Origin: Flavobacteriales bacterium
GTDB taxonomy: Bacteria; Bacteroidota; Bacteroidia; Flavobacteriales_D; Crocinitomicaceae
Assembly (NCBI GenBank): GCA_022361195.1
Contig: JAKSBJ010000232.1
Coordinates: forward strand, 1-64,000
Length of the DNA: 64,000 nucleotides
Reading direction: 5' to 3'
The notes under the pieces are model-generated. The model did not search any database, was not told where the DNA came from, and saw nothing but the letters and a program-made list of their open reading frames with translations. Within the stretch, counting starts at the first letter, position 1. Each line of letters starts with the position of its first letter. The translations under genes were made by a program, and so were the position numbers. This document shows, piece after piece, positions 25,298-35,274 of this stretch.

Positions 25298-25305
25298 CAA
25301 AGATA
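25298..25305 (-). promoter_or_regulatory. -7 promoter box for the methyltransferase gene
   Basis: TATCTTTG on the minus strand, 10 bases before the ATG. No clear -33 element. Confidence 0.5.
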
Positions 25306-25329
25306 ATAGATTTATAAATGCTAAATGTA

Positions 25330-27180
25330 TTAAGGTAAGAGGACGAGTCTGTGATTTTCAATTTTTCCTGCGCGGTTAAATTGAATGTTATAAGTTCCTG
25401 CCTGTAATCCATCAAAATCAATGGTCATAACATCCACATCAACACGAATTTGAGGCTGAACTTTTTGTCCCAAAGAATTAAATACCTGTACCTCTACCAA
25501 ATTAGGAGATTCCTCTAAACGAGTATACACTTCTTTTTCGGTTGGATTTGGAAAGAGAATTAAATCGTCAACACAAAGTGTAGCATATTCCACAAACTCC
25601 ACCGATTCATTTCCATCTAAGTCAACTTCCACTAAACGATAATATGTTCGTCTTGGTAACGGAACTTCATCGATAAACGAATAATCAAGTTTAACACTAC
25701 TATTTCCTGCAGCATCTACCCTTCCTACTTCTACCCAACTGTTATTGTCACGCGATCGTTCAATTTTAAAATAATCACTTTGCAATTCACTTTTTGTCAC
25801 CCACTTAATTTCAACTCTCCCTTCATTACAAACCACCTCATGATCGACTAATTGAATAGGTAATGGACCCGTTGTTAAACTAATAATCCCATCACCATCA
25901 CTGCCACTGGCATCTCCCGCTACTGATGTACAAGGAACTGTATTGTTATTACATCCTCCCGATCCATTATTCGTTGTTACTGTCACATTTGTAGTTGGAG
26001 TTGCTGTAGAGAAGATAACCGCTCCCTGAGCGCCACCGCCACCACCTCCATGAGTAGCTCCACTATTTACATCTCCACCGTTACCTCCATTAGCCTCAAT
26101 GGTTAAAGGACAGCCTGGACTCACACTAAAATTATTGGTTTCAATTACAATAGTTCCAGCAGCACCTCCACCACCTCCGCCATCATTCCCTGCAAATGAG
26201 ATAGATTCTCCATTTACACTTAAAGTAGCTGAAGAAGCACAAGAAGTAGCAATTTCATTGGCCTTAATCAAAATGATTCCTCCTCCGTCTCCTCCGTCAG
26301 TGGCAAGGTTATTATTTCCTTCTCCGGCTCCGCCGCCTCCGCCCATAAAGATTCTATTTACGGAAATGTTTGTTTGTAAACTCAACCCTCCTAAACCTCC
26401 GGCAGAAGGTGTACAAGTTGGCCATCCAGGCCCTCCATCGCCTCCGGCAGTATAATTACCGCCTCCGCCACCACCACCATTGTGGCTATTTCCTCCTCCG
26501 CCACCATTGAGAATTCGTCCCATTCCAGCAGCATAAGAAGTATTTGTGGCTTTATAAATACTTTCACCTTTATCAGCAAAATTAGCTTGAGTTACCACTC
26601 GATAATTAGATGCTCCCGAACATCCGGCAGAACCTCCTGCATTAGGACCAGCTCCGCGAAATCCATCTAAATCAGCATCAATATCATGTGCAATTGTAAA
26701 TGTCCCAGGACAAAAGATAGCTACTACACCACCTATTGTTCCATCCCAGGCTAAAGCACTAATTGGTGCGGTTGTGGTATAATCCGGAAGACCTAATTCA
26801 CGAAAGGTGATAATTTGAACGGATTCGTTTGCTCCGGTATTATACGAATTTGTTGGTGCATTTTCTAAAGTAACAGAAGCTGGAACTCCTCCCGATTCGG
26901 TATGTGACTGAATTTGTCGGATTTCGTAAACTCCGGCTTCTTGAATTGAACCTAAACTTCCAAAAGAAGAATTATTTGCAGTTGTACCAATGACATCATC
27001 CTGCATTTGCATGAGGACAACCCATTCACCGTCTTCGAAACTGTCAGATGACTCATCAACAGTTCCTAAGGTAAGTGTTGCTCCAGCAATAGCTGTGACT
27101 TCGGCATATCCATTTATAACCTGTCCGTTGGACATTATTGGAATAATGGCCAGAAGAAAAATAGTAGCAAAATTTTTCAT
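25330..27180 (-). CDS. Gly-rich T9SS type A sorting domain protein
   Basis: 616 residues. Signal peptide at 1-19. Then comes a beta-rich segment that ends in FCPGTFTIAHDIDADLDGFRG, followed by a very Gly-rich stretch (about 175-395) with blocks such as GGGGGGNYTAGGDGGPGWP and GGGGGAGEGNNN, separated by short beta strands (GGGIILIKANEI). The C-terminal part has a fibronectin-like linker (VEIKWVTKSELQSDYFKIERS) and a type A sorting domain at about 542-616 (LFPNPTEKEV ... QAGTYNIQF). The Gly-rich region with repeated IILIKA-like strands suggests an extended fibrous surface layer or adhesin. A surface location is likely, function unknown. Confidence 0.85.
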   Translation of the reverse strand: MKNFATIFLLAIIPIMSNGQVINGYAEVTAIAGATLTLGTVDESSDSFEDGEWVVLMQMQDDVIGTTANNSSFGSLGSIQEAGVYEIRQIQSHTESGGVPASVTLENAPTNSYNTGANESVQIITFRELGLPDYTTTAPISALAWDGTIGGVVAIFCPGTFTIAHDIDADLDGFRGAGPNAGGSAGCSGASNYRVVTQANFADKGESIYKATNTSYAAGMGRILNGGGGGNSHNGGGGGGGNYTAGGDGGPGWPTCTPSAGGLGGLSLQTNISVNRIFMGGGGGAGEGNNNLATDGGDGGGIILIKANEIATSCASSATLSVNGESISFAGNDGGGGGGAAGTIVIETNNFSVSPGCPLTIEANGGNGGDVNSGATHGGGGGGAQGAVIFSTATPTTNVTVTTNNGSGGCNNNTVPCTSVAGDASGSDGDGIISLTTGPLPIQLVDHEVVCNEGRVEIKWVTKSELQSDYFKIERSRDNNSWVEVGRVDAAGNSSVKLDYSFIDEVPLPRRTYYRLVEVDLDGNESVEFVEYATLCVDDLILFPNPTEKEVYTRLEESPNLVEVQVFNSLGQKVQPQIRVDVDVMTIDFDGLQAGTYNIQFNRAGKIENHRLVLLP

Positions 27181-27316
27181 CTTAGCTTGTAGTAGGGTAT
27201 TCTTATTTGTATATATGGGAACTCAAAATACAAAATTCTACGCAGAAATAAAGCTTTTTTAGAGCATTCTAAAAAAATTAAACAGACTTTTCTTTCGTGT
27301 GTGTTTTTGTACAAAC

Positions 27317-28003
27317 CTAATTTTTAACCAGTTCGATTGTTTTTTCGATTGCCATTTTGACGTTATCTCTGATTTCCACAATGTTTACATCCATCATGTA
27401 ACAAGGAGCGGTAACAATTAAGTTTTCCGCATCAACTTTAATCTCTTTAATCGTCTTCATTTCAGCTACTGCTCCTACACTCTCTATTCCCGCATTAAAT
27501 CCAGAAATATCGTAAGGAGAAGGCTCCTGATCTGTACCCAAAGTCATTTGTGCTTTAATGTTTGAACCTTCAAAAGCTTTGGCTAATACCACCGGACTGA
27601 CGCATAGTGCGCAAATAGGTTTTCCGACATTTACCATATTCACCAAAAGCAATTTAACTTCGGGTAAAATATCTCCCTCAGGACCAGAAAATGCCCATTT
27701 TGAAAAGTTTTTAGCAGAACCAAATCCACCCGGAATAACTAAAGCATCTATATCTGCTGGACTAATATCATTAATTTCAGTGACGTCACCTCTTGCAATT
27801 CGAGCAGCTTCAATCATCATATTTCGATTCTCATCCATATCTTCACCATTTAAATGATTCACCACATGATGTTGATTTTGATTAACCGAAATACACACAT
27901 AATCATGCCCTGCTTCTTTAATAGCCAACATGCTTAAAACAGACTCCTGAATCTCTGCCCCATCATAAACACCACATCCCGATAATAAAATTCCTATTTT
28001 CAT
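27317..28003 (-). CDS. elbB: ElbB/YhbL family glyoxalase-like protein (DJ-1/PfpI superfamily)
   Basis: 228 residues. It starts KIGILLSGCGVYDGAEIQES, the hallmark of the ElbB group. The nucleophile-elbow Cys lies in GKPICALCVSPVVLA, and PGGFGSAKNFSKWAFSGPEG is another family signature. The group belongs to the class I glutamine amidotransferase-like superfamily. E. coli ElbB has weak glyoxalase activity and was linked to isoprenoid synthesis genetically. A cytoplasmic detoxification role is the best guess. It is a single gene, divergent from the DCC gene at 28052. Confidence 0.9.
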   Translation of the reverse strand: MKIGILLSGCGVYDGAEIQESVLSMLAIKEAGHDYVCISVNQNQHHVVNHLNGEDMDENRNMMIEAARIARGDVTEINDISPADIDALVIPGGFGSAKNFSKWAFSGPEGDILPEVKLLLVNMVNVGKPICALCVSPVVLAKAFEGSNIKAQMTLGTDQEPSPYDISGFNAGIESVGAVAEMKTIKEIKVDAENLIVTAPCYMMDVNIVEIRDNVKMAIEKTIELVKN

Positions 28004-28039
28004 CTTTAATTTAGTTTAGGTTTGCCGCTTAAATTTAGG

Positions 28040-28047
28040 TAATTTTG
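28040..28047 (+). promoter_or_regulatory. -7 box immediately before the DCC gene
   Basis: TAATTTTG ends only 4 bases before the GTG at 28052, so the transcript would begin at or very near the start codon. Confidence 0.5.
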
Positions 28048-28051
28048 ATTA

Positions 28052-28447
28052 GTGACACAGACCAAAGAGCCAATAATATTCTATGATGGAGATTGCGGTT
28101 TTTGCAATACTTCTGTTCAATTTATTTTGAATAGACGTAAAAGACCATTCTATTTTAGTGCTCTTCAATCTGATCATGCAAAACAGCGTTTAGGCGAAAA
28201 GGGAATTGAAATAAAGTTAGATACTCTTTATTATCTAAAAAATGATCGGGTTTATGATCGTTCATCGGCGGCTTTACAAATAGCAAAAGGACTAGGTGGT
28301 GCTTATCCGCTTTTAATGATTTTTTACATCGTTCCACCTTTTATTCGAAATTGGGTGTATAATGGAATTGCAAAAAGACGTCAGCGCATTCGCAAAGGTT
28401 ATTGTGTTCGACCTACCGAGGAAGAAAGCCAGTATTTTATTAATTGA
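28052..28447 (+). CDS. DCC family thiol-disulfide oxidoreductase-like protein (DUF393)
   Basis: 131 residues from GTG. IIFYDGDCGFCNTSVQFILNRR near the N-terminus holds the DxDCGFC motif that names the family (DCC), with a CxxC-like C-x-x-C pair. RPFYFSALQSDHA and the C-terminal GIAKRRQRIRKGYCVRPT follow. The family has a thioredoxin-like fold, is predicted to be redox active, and its substrates are not known. A -7 box directly abuts the start codon, suggesting a leaderless mRNA. Confidence 0.85.
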   Translation: MTQTKEPIIFYDGDCGFCNTSVQFILNRRKRPFYFSALQSDHAKQRLGEKGIEIKLDTLYYLKNDRVYDRSSAALQIAKGLGGAYPLLMIFYIVPPFIRNWVYNGIAKRRQRIRKGYCVRPTEEESQYFIN

Positions 28448-28549
28448 TTGTTGATTAAAATCCTCTTAAGGCTAAACCATATAAAAGAGAGTAGAGCTTA
28501 TTACCTTACTTGATAACAACCTCTGATTTAGAATTTGGTTGAAATAAAA

Positions 28550-28702
28550 CTAAGATTTAGGACAGCTTCCGCAAAACTTTCCTTTTTTCTTGTATTTCTT
28601 GCAACACTTTTTCTTTTTACAGCAAATAGTGTCAAAAGGAGCACCTGTTCCCTCTCCTCCAAATTCAGGAGAATTAATTTTTCGATCCGCATTAAATTGC
28701 AT
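28550..28702 (-). CDS. 50-residue Cys/Lys-rich microprotein
   Basis: ATG 28702 to TAG 28550-28552. The peptide begins MQFNADRKINSPEFGGEG and ends with TICCKKKKCCKKYKKKGKF plus CGSCPKS. It has six Cys in CC, CC, C, C order and a very basic centre. The Cys pattern CC-x4-CC-x8-C-x2-C looks like a compact metal-binding or disulfide knot. No signal peptide. A near-perfect Bacteroidota promoter (TTG-N20-TAGCTTTG) ends 4 bases before the ATG, and the frame is the only one here that gives a compositionally protein-like result. I recall similar short CCKKxKCC proteins in Bacteroidota, without function. The downstream region is AT-rich with no terminator. Confidence 0.65.
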   Translation of the reverse strand: MQFNADRKINSPEFGGEGTGAPFDTICCKKKKCCKKYKKKGKFCGSCPKS

Positions 28703-28706
28703 CCTG

Positions 28707-28737
28707 CAAAGCTAAACAGGACGCTAACCAATTTCAA
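28707..28737 (-). promoter_or_regulatory. Promoter of the Cys/Lys microprotein gene
   Basis: Minus strand: TTG (28737-28735), 20-base spacer, TAGCTTTG (28714-28707). It ends 4 bases before the start codon, predicting a leaderless or nearly leaderless mRNA. Confidence 0.65.
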
Positions 28738-28822
28738 TACCATAAAAGTGGTATTTTGACCATTTGTTTTCCTATATGCTTCCAGACAAGGCTTTGAACT
28801 TAGGCTACAATGAACCATAAAA

Positions 28823-28853
28823 AAGGGGCATCTTATTAAAAAGATAACCCCTT
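28823..28853 (-). terminator. Terminator after the ABC-F gene
   Basis: AAGGGG-C-ATCTT, loop ATTAAA, AAGAT-AA-CCCCTT. Read on the minus strand the stem is followed by TTTTTTATGG. Confidence 0.85.
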
Positions 28854-28875
28854 AGGTGTTTTTATATTTCTAATT

Positions 28876-30498
<1,623 letters not shown>

Positions 30499-30597
30499 TT
30501 AGCCTTATTTTTATGAGTTTCAAACCCCGTTTTATTAAAGGGAGTGCAAATTTAAAATGTTCGAAATCAAATTGAGTATCTTTTATCAGAAAAAAAT

Positions 30598-30627
30598 TTT
30601 GTTTTATTGAAAACTAATATATATTTG
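30598..30627 (+). promoter_or_regulatory. Promoter of the small lipoprotein gene
   Basis: TTTG (30598-30601), 18-base spacer, TATATTTG (30620-30627). Leader about 34 nt to the ATG at 30666. Confidence 0.65.
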
Positions 30628-30665
30628 CAGCGTAATTAATATTTTAAAGTAAGTAAAACCAAGTT

Positions 30666-31052
30666 ATGAAATTAAGAACATTATTAGTAGGAGCAGTAGC
30701 AGGATTGTTGTTGACTGCTTGTGGAGGAGGATCTTCTCCAGAGGACGTAACAAGATCTTTCGCTCAAGCTTTAGCTGATGGAGATTGTACTAAAGCTATG
30801 GAAATGGCTGTTGATGCTGCAAAAGAATCTGTACAAGGTTCAGTAGATGCAGGATGTGAAAAGTACGACACTGATATCAAATCGGTTACTTGCGAAACTT
30901 CAGAAGAAACTGCGACTTGTACTTGTGAAGAAAGCAGAACTGGTATGGACATGACTTTCAACTATGATCTTAAGAAAGTTGATGGTGAGTGGAAAATTTC
31001 CAACTACCAAAAAGATCTTGGAATGGACATGGACTTAGGTGAAGAAGAATAA
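30666..31052 (+). CDS. Small lipoprotein, DUF4878-like
   Basis: 128 residues. A lipobox LLLTACGGG gives lipidation at Cys19. The rest has the layout of a small NTF2-like/DUF4878-type domain: SSPEDVTRSFAQALADGDCTKAMEM at the start and FNYDLKKVDGEWKISNY near the end. Five further Cys are found, including CTCE, and an acidic tail. It is probably surface or periplasmic and of unknown function. It has its own promoter and a strong terminator, so it is a monocistronic gene. Confidence 0.75.
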   Translation: MKLRTLLVGAVAGLLLTACGGGSSPEDVTRSFAQALADGDCTKAMEMAVDAAKESVQGSVDAGCEKYDTDIKSVTCETSEETATCTCEESRTGMDMTFNYDLKKVDGEWKISNYQKDLGMDMDLGEEE

Positions 31053-31073
31053 GAAATTTCAACATCGAAATAT

Positions 31074-31105
31074 AAAAAACCCGTTACATTTGTAACGGGT
31101 TTTTT
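31074..31105 (+). terminator. Strong terminator after the DUF4878-like gene
   Basis: AAAAAACCCGTTAC, loop ATTT, GTAACGGGTTTTTT: perfect stem with flanking A and T runs. Confidence 0.93.
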
Positions 31106-31131
31106 ATTGTCAAATCCTACCGATATACTTC

Positions 31132-31776
31132 ATGAAACACTACTACATTTTTACGCTATTAGCAGTATTGACATTTTATTCTTGCTCGGGGGAAGGAGAG
31201 CAAACAACAGAGTCTGAAAACGAAAAATACGTTCACGTTCCACCATCTTTACCTGATCATGTTTATGATGAATTGCAAGAAGGTGATGTTATCATCAGAA
31301 AAGGAAACGGTCCTCTCTCCTATCACCTTATGAATAACACCAAAGAAGATTATTCGCATTGTGGTGTTCTTGTTAAAGAAGAAGGAGAATGGACAATCAT
31401 TCATACTATTGGTGGAACTTCAAGCGAAGATGCTATTGATGGAATGCAAACTCAGTCTTTAAAAGAATTTGTGATGAATGCAGCAGACTCAATGTTGTAC
31501 ATTTGTCGACCAATTTTTGTTGATTCTGCCGGACCAAAAATTAAGGAAAGAGCGTATTATTATCTTGACCAAGAAATTCCTTTTGATCATCGTTTTTCTG
31601 TTTTTACAACCGATGAGTTTTACTGCACCGAATTACTCTTTTATATTTTTAGAGATGTAGGAGGAAAGAAAATTTTTGACATCCAAAAGAAACACAAATC
31701 ATACATGCTCATGTTTTCAACCTTTTTTAATGAGGAAAACTTTGAGCCTATTTTCCACTTAAAAGAAGACCTATAA
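31132..31776 (+). CDS. YiiX-like lipoprotein, permuted NlpC/P60 papain-like fold
   Basis: 214 residues. A lipoprotein signal (LLAVLTFYSCSGEG, lipid Cys at 19). The domain begins LQEGDVIIRKGNGPLS and has DYSHCGVLVKEEGEW (catalytic His region). The catalytic Cys is expected in TDEFYCTELLFYIF, with PFDHRFS between. This order (His before Cys) is the circularly permuted YiiX (peptidase C92) arrangement. Members are predicted amidases, peptidases or lipid-acting enzymes of the envelope. The substrate is unknown. It is followed 22 bases later by the FkbM gene. Confidence 0.85.
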   Translation: MKHYYIFTLLAVLTFYSCSGEGEQTTESENEKYVHVPPSLPDHVYDELQEGDVIIRKGNGPLSYHLMNNTKEDYSHCGVLVKEEGEWTIIHTIGGTSSEDAIDGMQTQSLKEFVMNAADSMLYICRPIFVDSAGPKIKERAYYYLDQEIPFDHRFSVFTTDEFYCTELLFYIFRDVGGKKIFDIQKKHKSYMLMFSTFFNEENFEPIFHLKEDL

Positions 31777-31798
31777 TCTTTCATTGATCTGTAGTTCC

Positions 31799-32692
31799 AT
31801 GAGAAAGATCTTTAGAGACCTAAGTTTTGGCATTTTAGGGCGGTCGTTTTACAAGCTCATTCGCTTTTTCTTTACACCACCTGAAAAATTCTGTAATAAA
31901 ATGAAGTTTAGAGGAAGCTTCAAAACCAAAGCCTCTAACGGAACAACATTTCAATTACACAACCAGGGATTCATCATTGAAACCAATATTTTTTGGCACG
32001 GACTTGAAAATTATAAATGGGAGTGGATGAGTCGAAAACTATGGACTCATTTATCAGAACATTCTAATTGCACTTTTGACATTGGTGCCAATACTGGCAT
32101 ATTTGCCATTTTAGCTAAAGTTCATCAACCAAAAGCCAAGGTTGTAGCTTTTGAGCCTCAGCCCAATATTCATACCGTTTTGACAAAAAGCAGTAAGTTA
32201 AATCAGTTTGATATTCATTGCGAAAACCTGGCCGTATCGAATGAGGAAGGTGAATTACCATTCTACAATCAAGGAGCTGATGCTTTTTCAGGCGCTAATA
32301 CCACTATTGGAAGTCTCAATAAAAATTGGCGACCAGAGGATCAGTTTTCAATCACCGTTCAGGTAACAACTTTAAAATCGTACGTTGAGGAAAAGAAAAT
32401 TGAAAAGATTGACTTGATGAAAATTGATGTTGAAACCCTGGAATATGAAGTTTTAGACGGATACGGAGATTATTTAGCTCAACACCGTCCAATGGTTTTA
32501 CTTGAGGTTCAGAATCCTGAAATTGGAGACAAAATTCAATCTCTATTTGATGCTTCAACTTACAGCTTTTATAACATTATTGAAAAAGGAGGAATTGAGG
32601 CTGTAAATCATATAGGTCTATCAACTAGCAATCACAATTATCTTATTTGCCCACAGGAGAAAAACGAATTGGTAAAAGATTTTATCAATTAA
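31799..32692 (+). CDS. FkbM family methyltransferase
   Basis: 297 residues starting at ATG 31799. The Rossmann core begins FDIGANTGIFAILAKVHQP, VVAFEPQPNIHTVL follows, and the FkbM signature IDLMKIDVETLEYEVLDGYG lies before RPMVLLEVQN. It methylates hydroxyl groups on sugars or secondary metabolites in the cytoplasm; the substrate is unknown. Its stop codon overlaps the stop of the convergent PLP gene by 4 bases (TTAA), and no terminator lies between them. Confidence 0.9.
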   Translation: MRKIFRDLSFGILGRSFYKLIRFFFTPPEKFCNKMKFRGSFKTKASNGTTFQLHNQGFIIETNIFWHGLENYKWEWMSRKLWTHLSEHSNCTFDIGANTGIFAILAKVHQPKAKVVAFEPQPNIHTVLTKSSKLNQFDIHCENLAVSNEEGELPFYNQGADAFSGANTTIGSLNKNWRPEDQFSITVQVTTLKSYVEEKKIEKIDLMKIDVETLEYEVLDGYGDYLAQHRPMVLLEVQNPEIGDKIQSLFDASTYSFYNIIEKGGIEAVNHIGLSTSNHNYLICPQEKNELVKDFIN

Positions 32693-33618
32693 TAAATCAG
32701 CTGATCCTGAATAGAATGAATTCCTTGTAAACCTCCAGTGTGCAAGAACAAAATCTTTTCTCCGGCCTTGAAGCCATTTTTCTTTAGCTGATCAACTAAC
32801 GCAAACATGGTCTTTGCCGTATAAACCTGATCCAAAGCAATTTGCGTTTCATTATAAAAATCATTCATAAAGTCGATTAAATCTGAACTGTGTTTACCAT
32901 AACCACCAAAATGATAATCAGTATGTAAGGTCAACTTTTCGTCACATTCATTTAGTGTTTCATCATCCAATCCAGCTTGAAATAAAAGCTGGCGGATACT
33001 TTTTCGTAGAAACTCTCCTCCTTTTAAAGCTGGAACTAAATGGATTTGAGTGGAACTCTGAGCATATAATAAACCTGCAGCTGTAGTTCCGGTTCCTCCC
33101 GCCAAAAAAATGTGATCATAGATTTCCCCTAATTCCTTGATGATTTGCACACAGCCCAAAACACCCAAAAAGTTAGCCCCTCCCTCAGATACAATTAAGT
33201 AGTTTCCGTGCCGTCTTCTCAACTCCTCTTCATAGTATTTTTCATCCCTGAGGGCATACTCTTGACGAGAAGTAAAAACCAATTGCATTCCATCAAGATG
33301 CGACTCTGACAATGTTTGATTAGATTGAGGATTTAATTCATCTCCACGAATAATACCAATTGACTTAACTCCTGCCAGTTTTGCTGCTCTGGCCGTAGCG
33401 CGAATGTGATTGGAATAAGCTCCTCCAAAAGTTAGAATTCCATCATATTTTTCTTGTTTACACCGCTCAATGTTCAGCGCTAATTTCCGCCATTTATTTC
33501 CCGAAATAACATTATCAATTAAATCATCTCGTTTAATGAATAACTCCACTCCCTTTTCATTCGCCAGGGAATAATTCAATTTATTGAGAGGTGAAGGAAT
33601 CTTTAACTCACTCTCCAT
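32689..33618 (-). CDS. ACC deaminase / D-cysteine desulfhydrase-like PLP enzyme
   Basis: 309 residues from ATG 33618. The fold is beta-family PLP-dependent: FIKRDDLIDNVISGNKWRK supplies the PLP lysine (in GNKWRK), FGGAYSNHIRATARAA binds substrate, and LAGGTGTTAAGL is the phosphate loop. The family includes 1-aminocyclopropane-1-carboxylate deaminase and D-cysteine desulfhydrase, and the two cannot be told apart here with confidence. Outside plants and rhizosphere bacteria, D-amino acid breakdown is more common. It is the last gene of a four-gene operon, and its start overlaps the upstream gene by 11 bases. Confidence 0.85.
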   Translation of the reverse strand: MESELKIPSPLNKLNYSLANEKGVELFIKRDDLIDNVISGNKWRKLALNIERCKQEKYDGILTFGGAYSNHIRATARAAKLAGVKSIGIIRGDELNPQSNQTLSESHLDGMQLVFTSRQEYALRDEKYYEEELRRRHGNYLIVSEGGANFLGVLGCVQIIKELGEIYDHIFLAGGTGTTAAGLLYAQSSTQIHLVPALKGGEFLRKSIRQLLFQAGLDDETLNECDEKLTLHTDYHFGGYGKHSSDLIDFMNDFYNETQIALDQVYTAKTMFALVDQLKKNGFKAGEKILFLHTGGLQGIHSIQDQLIY

Positions 33619-34504
33619 AGGGGGTGTACATTGTAATACCATTTTTCTCGTACTGCTCAATCATCACATCTAAAAAGCGAGCAGCATCAACCATTAAGGT
33701 ATGAGCTTCTCCAATTTGCACCTTTTGTAAAGCACCTTCTTTTTCAAACATTGGAATAAGATCATCACACTTCCGCTTTTTGGAATAAACCGGATTGTGA
33801 ACCTTGGTTTTAATTTTATGTCTGACACCTTCATAATCAACCACCTCAAAGTCAAACACTTCATCATGGTAAACAGGATACTTAAAGTCGACAGCATCTT
33901 CTAAGGTATGTAAATTGGTTCCGGCCATAGAAAGCGATACTCCGATATATAAAATCTTACCCTTTTGCTCAGAAACTCTAAAAAATGGGCTTTTTTCAGT
34001 GTAAGGCGTTAATTCACCAAAATGATCTTTGGTAAAATAATCTGCCAACGGCCCTATTGCCGAAACAGGTTCGGTAGGATGAATACTCCGTTTGGCTTGT
34101 GGAAGTTTTCTGAAATATTCGGTTATTGCTCCTGTTTTTGAAGGAGAATTTTTGACATCAAAATAAGGAGTATTACGGATGTAATTAAGCTGAAAAACAT
34201 TGTTTGGAGAAGTTGGCATTAAAACATTTCCCTCTTCTCCTACTTGCTCCAAAAGTGCATCTACCAAAGTTTTTGGTCCTTCTTCCAAATAACCAATTCT
34301 GCTCAAACTGGAGTGAACTAAAACACTATCTCCTTTTTTGATTCCAATTCGCTCCAAATCATCCAAAATAGAAGCTTTGGAAAGCGCTTTTCCAGATTCC
34401 TTTTGTTTTTCGAGTTGATTATTTCGATTATTCTTCTTTCTGCGGCGATTTAAATTCAGTAAGAAGGTTGGAGTAATACTGCGGACAAAATCCTTTAATG
34501 CCAT
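33608..34504 (-). CDS. AAC(3)-fold N-acetyltransferase
   Basis: 298 residues. The family core is GIKKGDSVLVHSSLSRIGYL, PTEPVSAIGPLA, GVSLSMAGTNLHTLEDAVDF and LMVDAARFLDVMIEQYEK. This is the aminoglycoside 3-N-acetyltransferase (Antibiotic_NAT) family, acetyl-CoA dependent. Chromosomal members in non-producers often act on amino sugars or other amines, and the neighbours here are a PLP enzyme and TonB/WG proteins, not resistance genes. A resistance function is therefore not inferred. It is 2 bases from the TonB-like gene upstream and overlaps the PLP gene downstream by 11. Confidence 0.85.
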   Translation of the reverse strand: MALKDFVRSITPTFLLNLNRRRKKNNRNNQLEKQKESGKALSKASILDDLERIGIKKGDSVLVHSSLSRIGYLEEGPKTLVDALLEQVGEEGNVLMPTSPNNVFQLNYIRNTPYFDVKNSPSKTGAITEYFRKLPQAKRSIHPTEPVSAIGPLADYFTKDHFGELTPYTEKSPFFRVSEQKGKILYIGVSLSMAGTNLHTLEDAVDFKYPVYHDEVFDFEVVDYEGVRHKIKTKVHNPVYSKKRKCDDLIPMFEKEGALQKVQIGEAHTLMVDAARFLDVMIEQYEKNGITMYTPYGE

Positions 34505-34506
34505 TT

Positions 34507-35274
34507 TTATTGACCTTTAAATACGTAAGTGATGGTTCCTGTTTGTGTGGAAGCTGAGCCACTGTAATTAAAACGTGATTTTTTGGCATATCGTTTAGCC
34601 TTCGAAACCATACATTCTGTTGCCCCAGGTGAAGCGCCTGATAAAAAGCTGGTTTCTTTGACATCTCCATTCTTATCTACCTTCACCTGAATAACTACTT
34701 TTCCAGAACCATTACAGGTATAACCTGGAACTGGAAGATCGTGTGCTTTTCGTCCCTTGAGATTAAAGGATACCATCACCTGTCCTGCATAAGCATTACC
34801 TCCATCCGAATCAATTGTCTTTTTGATCGAATTGTCATTCTTGTTTTTGTTCTCATCTTCATTTTCTTTTTCAAGACTGGCAAATTCCGATGGATCTGAA
34901 TCAGGATGAGTAGCTGCCCACTCCTCAAAATATTGTTTTTCTAACGCTTTGGCATCCATCTCTACCTGTTCATCCAATTCTTGCGTTGAAAAATTTTCGT
35001 ATGAACGATCACGATTATCATTTTCATCCGCAGCCATATTCATCACCTCTTGAGGAATTACCTGTTCGGCTGGATCGATTTCCAATAACTTCATCATTTC
35101 CTCATCAAACTCTATTTCCTCCAAAGGTACATCTGCCTCAGTAATTTCTTCAGTGTCGCCAAATTGATCTTCGCAAGTAGTTAAGTTGAATGTGAAGAAG
35201 ATGAGTACATGAAACATAACCGTTCCCATAACAGCAAACTTATATTTCTCTATCACCTCAAAAAAACGGTCCAT
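34507..35274 (-). CDS. TonB-like protein with acidic linker
   Basis: 255 residues. A membrane helix lies at about 13-32 (FAVMGTVMFHVLIFFTFNL). A long acidic, low-complexity linker (about 38-165) follows with DTEEITEADVPLEEIEF and EDENKNKNDN. The C-terminal TonB/AgmX-type domain is GSGKVVIQVKVDKNGDVKETSFLSGASPGATECM. It resembles TonB or TolA-like energy transducers but has an acidic instead of proline-rich linker. The start overlaps the stop of the WG-repeat gene by one base (TAATG), so the two are coupled. Confidence 0.8.
   Translation of the reverse strand: MDRFFEVIEKYKFAVMGTVMFHVLIFFTFNLTTCEDQFGDTEEITEADVPLEEIEFDEEMMKLLEIDPAEQVIPQEVMNMAADENDNRDRSYENFSTQELDEQVEMDAKALEKQYFEEWAATHPDSDPSEFASLEKENEDENKNKNDNSIKKTIDSDGGNAYAGQVMVSFNLKGRKAHDLPVPGYTCNGSGKVVIQVKVDKNGDVKETSFLSGASPGATECMVSKAKRYAKKSRFNYSGSASTQTGTITYVFKGQ

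Noticed and set aside
26099-26455. 118-codon Pro-rich frame antisense to the Gly-rich T9SS gene
   Set aside because: Pro runs are the reverse complement of Gly codons in the real gene, a typical shadow frame.
28528-28818. Longer frames on both strands over the Cys/Lys microprotein
   Set aside because: The 96- and 74-codon frames have poor composition and overlap the promoter; the frame with regular CCKKKK-type spacing and a correctly placed promoter is preferred.
33608-34504. Aminoglycoside resistance gene
   Set aside because: The AAC(3) fold is real, but the operon context and chromosomal location give no support for a resistance role.
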